Below, piece after piece: positions 61,783-64,000 of a stretch of 64,000 nucleotides of DNA; position 1 is the first letter of the stretch, and each line of letters starts with the position of its first letter. Source of the DNA: Verrucomicrobiota bacterium (GTDB lineage Bacteria; Verrucomicrobiota; Verrucomicrobiia; Opitutales; Puniceicoccaceae); NCBI GenBank assembly GCA_038744685.1, contig JBCDMB010000006.1, positions 86,131 through 150,130 on the forward strand, read 5' to 3'. The notes under the pieces are model-generated. The model searched no databases and had not been told where the DNA came from. It saw nothing but the letters and a program-made list of their open reading frames with translations. Position numbers and translations under genes: made by a program.

Positions 61783-63492
61783 GTGAGAATCTTCAAAACC
61801 GTTTCTTTCTGGTTCCTCGTCCTCGCCCTAACATTGTCCTTTTGGGCTGGTCGTTCTGCCGACACCACCTATGTCGTCGAATCGAGGGAACTCGCCCCGT
61901 CAGAATTCCAAGAGATTCTCGAGACCGGGGGCATCTCTGAGTTTATCACCACGGACCAATCTATCCTTTGGCCGTTGAGAAACACCAATCCTGCTGTCGC
62001 ACCTGCGGTGATCACCGAACAGGTGGTTGTGGAAACGGACGAGGGCCCTCGCTATTATCAAGTTGACCTTTTCTCCCACCGCGGATGGTGGTCCCTCTTC
62101 CCAGCGTTTGTGACCATTGTTCTCTGTTTCCTCACGAGAGAACCTGTCACCGCTTTGATCGGAGGGGTGGTTTCGGGAGCACTCTTGCTGCAGGAATATG
62201 ATGTTACCGGAAGTGTCATGGCAACGGGACTCGCTACCGGTACCGCCGCAAACGTGATTCTTCTCTACCTGATTTTTCTCGGCGGTCTACTCGGAATTTG
62301 GTCGAAAAACGGGGGGGCGTTAGCGTTCGGCCAATTCGTCACCAAACGATTCGTGCGTGGTCCAAAAACAGCCAAGCTGGTTGCATGGGCCTTGGGTGCG
62401 TCGTTTTTTCAGGGTGGCTCGATAAGCTCGCTGCTAGTCGGCACGACGGTCAAGCCAGTTGCTGATGCGGAAAAGGTCAGTCACGAAGAACTCTCTTACG
62501 TCGTAGACTCCACGTCCTCACCCATCGCAGTTGTTCTTCCCTTCAACGCTTGGCCTGTCTACGTCCAAGGGTTGATTTTCATCGGAGGAGTCTCTGTCCT
62601 CGCAACCGAGGCAGATCGTATTTCGTTTTTCTTCGATTCCATTTATCTTTTCTTTTACGCCATTCTCGCTGTCCTTTTCACTTTTCTGATCAGCATTGAT
62701 AAACTTCCGTTTATCGGCCCGAGCTTTCGTGCTGCGGTGAAAAGATCTCGCGAGACAGGGCAACTCGACCGTCCCGGAGCCACCCCTTTGCAGGCATCAG
62801 GCGTGGCCAAGAATACCGTTCCGGAAGGCTATCGCCCCGTTGCTTGGGAGTTTCTCCTCCCCCTTTGCCTAATTATAGGAATCGCTGTAGGAACAAACGA
62901 ATTTCTTGGCTCTCCCAATGTGCTCTGGGCCTTTGGAATCGCTATCGCGGTCGCTTTCTTCTGCAGCATTCTGAGAGGGATGTCCCTCAAACAGGTAGTC
63001 GAGGGATTCACTACTGGTCTGCAAAGTGTGGTTTACGGAGCGGTGATATTACTCCTCGCGGTAGTCATCGGCGGATTGAGCAGTGAAACCGGAGGCGGCC
63101 TCTTCCTAGTCGAAGCTCTGGGAGGGGCCCTTCCTTTTTGGATTCTCCCTTTCGCTCTTTTCGTGCTAACGATCATCATTGCCTTCGCAACCGGAACGAG
63201 CTGGGGAACTTACGCGGTTACGTTCCCGCTTGCGATGCCTCTTGCCTGGGCAACCGCGGTCGCTGGAGACATGCAGTCCCCAATCTTATACCTCCAAATC
63301 TGCTTTGCTGCGGTAATCAACGGGAGCGTCATGGGAGACCAATGTTCACCGATTTCGGATACCACGGTCCTTTCGAGTATATCAACTGGATGCGACCTAA
63401 TGGACCACGTGCGAACCCAGATCCTCCCATGCGTTGTCGCAGGGGTTCTCGCCGCTATCGGCTGGACTCTTCTTTCTTTCACTGCGGCGTAA
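61783..63492 (+). CDS. Na+/H+ antiporter, NhaC family
   Basis: 569 residues. After a signal-anchor and about 100 periplasmic residues come 11 or so helices with family blocks EPVTALIGGVVSGALLLQEY, FFQGGSISSLLVGTTVKPVA, SYVVDSTSSPIAVVLPFNAW, FATGTSWGTYAVTFPLAMPL and INGSVMGDQCSPISDTTVLS. It exchanges sodium for protons, fitting a marine lifestyle. Divergent from the propeller lipoprotein. Monocistronic. Confidence 0.93.
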   Translation: MRIFKTVSFWFLVLALTLSFWAGRSADTTYVVESRELAPSEFQEILETGGISEFITTDQSILWPLRNTNPAVAPAVITEQVVVETDEGPRYYQVDLFSHRGWWSLFPAFVTIVLCFLTREPVTALIGGVVSGALLLQEYDVTGSVMATGLATGTAANVILLYLIFLGGLLGIWSKNGGALAFGQFVTKRFVRGPKTAKLVAWALGASFFQGGSISSLLVGTTVKPVADAEKVSHEELSYVVDSTSSPIAVVLPFNAWPVYVQGLIFIGGVSVLATEADRISFFFDSIYLFFYAILAVLFTFLISIDKLPFIGPSFRAAVKRSRETGQLDRPGATPLQASGVAKNTVPEGYRPVAWEFLLPLCLIIGIAVGTNEFLGSPNVLWAFGIAIAVAFFCSILRGMSLKQVVEGFTTGLQSVVYGAVILLLAVVIGGLSSETGGGLFLVEALGGALPFWILPFALFVLTIIIAFATGTSWGTYAVTFPLAMPLAWATAVAGDMQSPILYLQICFAAVINGSVMGDQCSPISDTTVLSSISTGCDLMDHVRTQILPCVVAGVLAAIGWTLLSFTAA

Positions 63493-63520
63493 CCGGAGCT
63501 CCCAGAATAAAGACGGCGAT

Positions 63521-63600
63521 CGTTAAACTTTGAACATCGAACACTGAACTTCCAACTCACAGACTTTAAACGTTCGAAGTTTGAAGTTCGAAGTTCAAAA
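63521..63600. repeat. AACGTT/GTTCGAAG-rich repeat copy
   Basis: CGTTAAACTTTGAACATCGA, CACTGAACTTCCAACTC and TTTAAACGTTCGAAGTTTGA match the words of the 33.9, 43.7 and 45.1 kb copies in reverse complement. It reaches into the 5' end of the gamma-glutamyltransferase frame. Confidence 0.65.
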
Positions 63601-63865
63601 AAAGGTCTTCTTTGCTCTCTCGTTGTTGCTCATCAATGGGTGGCGCTGTGCCACTTCTGCGCAACCCCTCGTCGAGTCCGATCCAGAGGTCCGCGTTGAG
63701 GTCGGCGACTTCTTCGGTCCCGGTGCAACTGGTGCCTATCGCGCCGAAAACGCGATGGTGTCGACCGCCTCAGTCCAAGCGACCCTCGCCGGGCTAGAGA
63801 TTTTGCATCAAGGACGCAACGCCTTCGATGCTGCTGTCCTTGTTCAACTGCCCCTGACTCCGGTA
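63581..63865 (+). pseudogene. ggt: Gamma-glutamyltransferase gene, 5' fragment cut by an IS element
   Basis: The 5' end is unclear (TTG at 63581 lies in the repeat; a signal peptide follows at KKVFFALSLLLINGWRCATS). Residues ENAMVSTASVQATLAGLEIL and NAFDAAVLVQLPL match the start of the gamma-glutamyltransferase precursor (MVas....as..GleiL..GGNAvDAAvAv). Similarity stops near 63865, and the frame then runs through foreign sequence to a stop at 63943. The enzyme would cleave glutathione in the periplasm; here it is inactivated unless the element excises. Confidence 0.75.
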
Positions 63866-63876
63866 GATGACATGGG

Positions 63877-63914
63877 GGTTTATCAGGAGCGTGGGAGCGC
63901 TAGACTGATAAACC
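63877..63914 (+). promoter_or_regulatory. Hairpin before the IS110-type transposase
   Basis: GGTTTATCAG (63877-63886) and CTGATAAACC (63905-63914) are a perfect 10-bp inverted repeat with an 18-nt loop, ending directly before the ATG at 63916. It lies in the non-coding end of the element, where IS110-group elements encode their guide (bridge) RNA. It may be part of that RNA or an expression control. Confidence 0.55.
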
Positions 63915-63915
63915 T

Positions 63916-64000
63916 ATGCAAAGACCCACATCATCTACATTAGACAATAAGAACGCACTGCCCTCAGTGATCAAGCTCGCTATCGACGTGCATGCGTCGA
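63916..64000 (+). mobile_element. IS110-family transposase, N-terminal part (window ends)
   Basis: ATG at 63916 opens a frame reading MQRPTSSTLDNKNALPSVIK, then LAIDVHAS at the window edge. The IDVH motif supplies the first Asp of the DEDD catalytic site and is the usual N-terminal mark of IS110-type transposases. Only 28 residues are visible. The element interrupts the gamma-glutamyltransferase gene. Confidence 0.7.

Noticed and set aside
1..64000. tRNA, rRNA and riboswitches
   Set aside because: I looked in the gaps for cloverleaf ends, ribosomal motifs and known leader elements (including upstream of ilvB and hisG) and saw none I could support.

Overview
The window looks like chromosomal DNA of a marine-type Verrucomicrobiota bacterium, probably class Opitutae near Puniceicoccales. 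This is inferred from gene content, not from any search. Supporting traits are PEP-CTERM proteins ending in a VPExxATWLIALG-type helix and an arginine tail, REP-like palindromes with a RAYT transposase, a 638-residue PurF-like enzyme, a long HisG, and many starts without an obvious Shine-Dalgarno. No rRNA, tRNA, CRISPR array or prophage was recognised.

Layout. 1-8.4 kb: the 3' end of an oligopeptide permease gene, an exported coiled-coil/ClpP-like protein, a small exported protein, the scpA-orf86-orf233-trxA operon, a CBM9-like protein and a PurF-like amidotransferase. 8.7-14.6 kb: rpsO-pnp, then a lipoprotein peptide-binding protein coupled to ruvA, and a three-repeat exported protein. 14.6-19.7 kb: a minus-strand run of DUF2062, glycerate kinase, ribonuclease G and RodA. 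19.7-26.8 kb: LOG protein, a small cysteine protein, a Fur-like regulator, hisG, a response regulator followed in frame by a membrane ORF with no usual start, a PEP-CTERM protein and a PolA-type 5'-3' exonuclease.

27-45 kb is the accessory region. Five paralogous PEP-CTERM proteins made of T5SS/PEP-CTERM-type beta repeats (about 630 to 2076 residues) all lie on the minus strand. The four transcription units share one upstream module: two 17-bp direct repeats exactly 23 bp apart, the inner one overlapping the -35 of a sigma70-like promoter (ATGACA, 17-18 bp, TAKWRT-like -10). An AraC-family regulator is divergent from the largest gene. A RAYT transposase, a RAYT 3' remnant and several families of palindromic repeats are scattered between the genes. 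This looks like a co-regulated, recombining surface-protein locus, and it is my main candidate for an undescribed system.

45-64 kb: ymdB and ilvB; a lower-GC exported protein that may have been inserted at the 3' end of ilvB; a xanthine/uracil-type permease; an unrecognised protein with a kinase-like catalytic signature next to a RecB/Cas4-type nuclease fused to an XPD/DinG-type iron-sulfur helicase; and a tight five-gene operon (propeller lipoprotein, PHP-like/methyltransferase fusion, glycosyltransferase, GlpD-like oxidoreductase, polysaccharide deacetylase) that suggests envelope glycan or lipid work. The window ends with an NhaC-type antiporter and a gamma-glutamyltransferase gene cut by what appears to be the left end of an IS110-family element.
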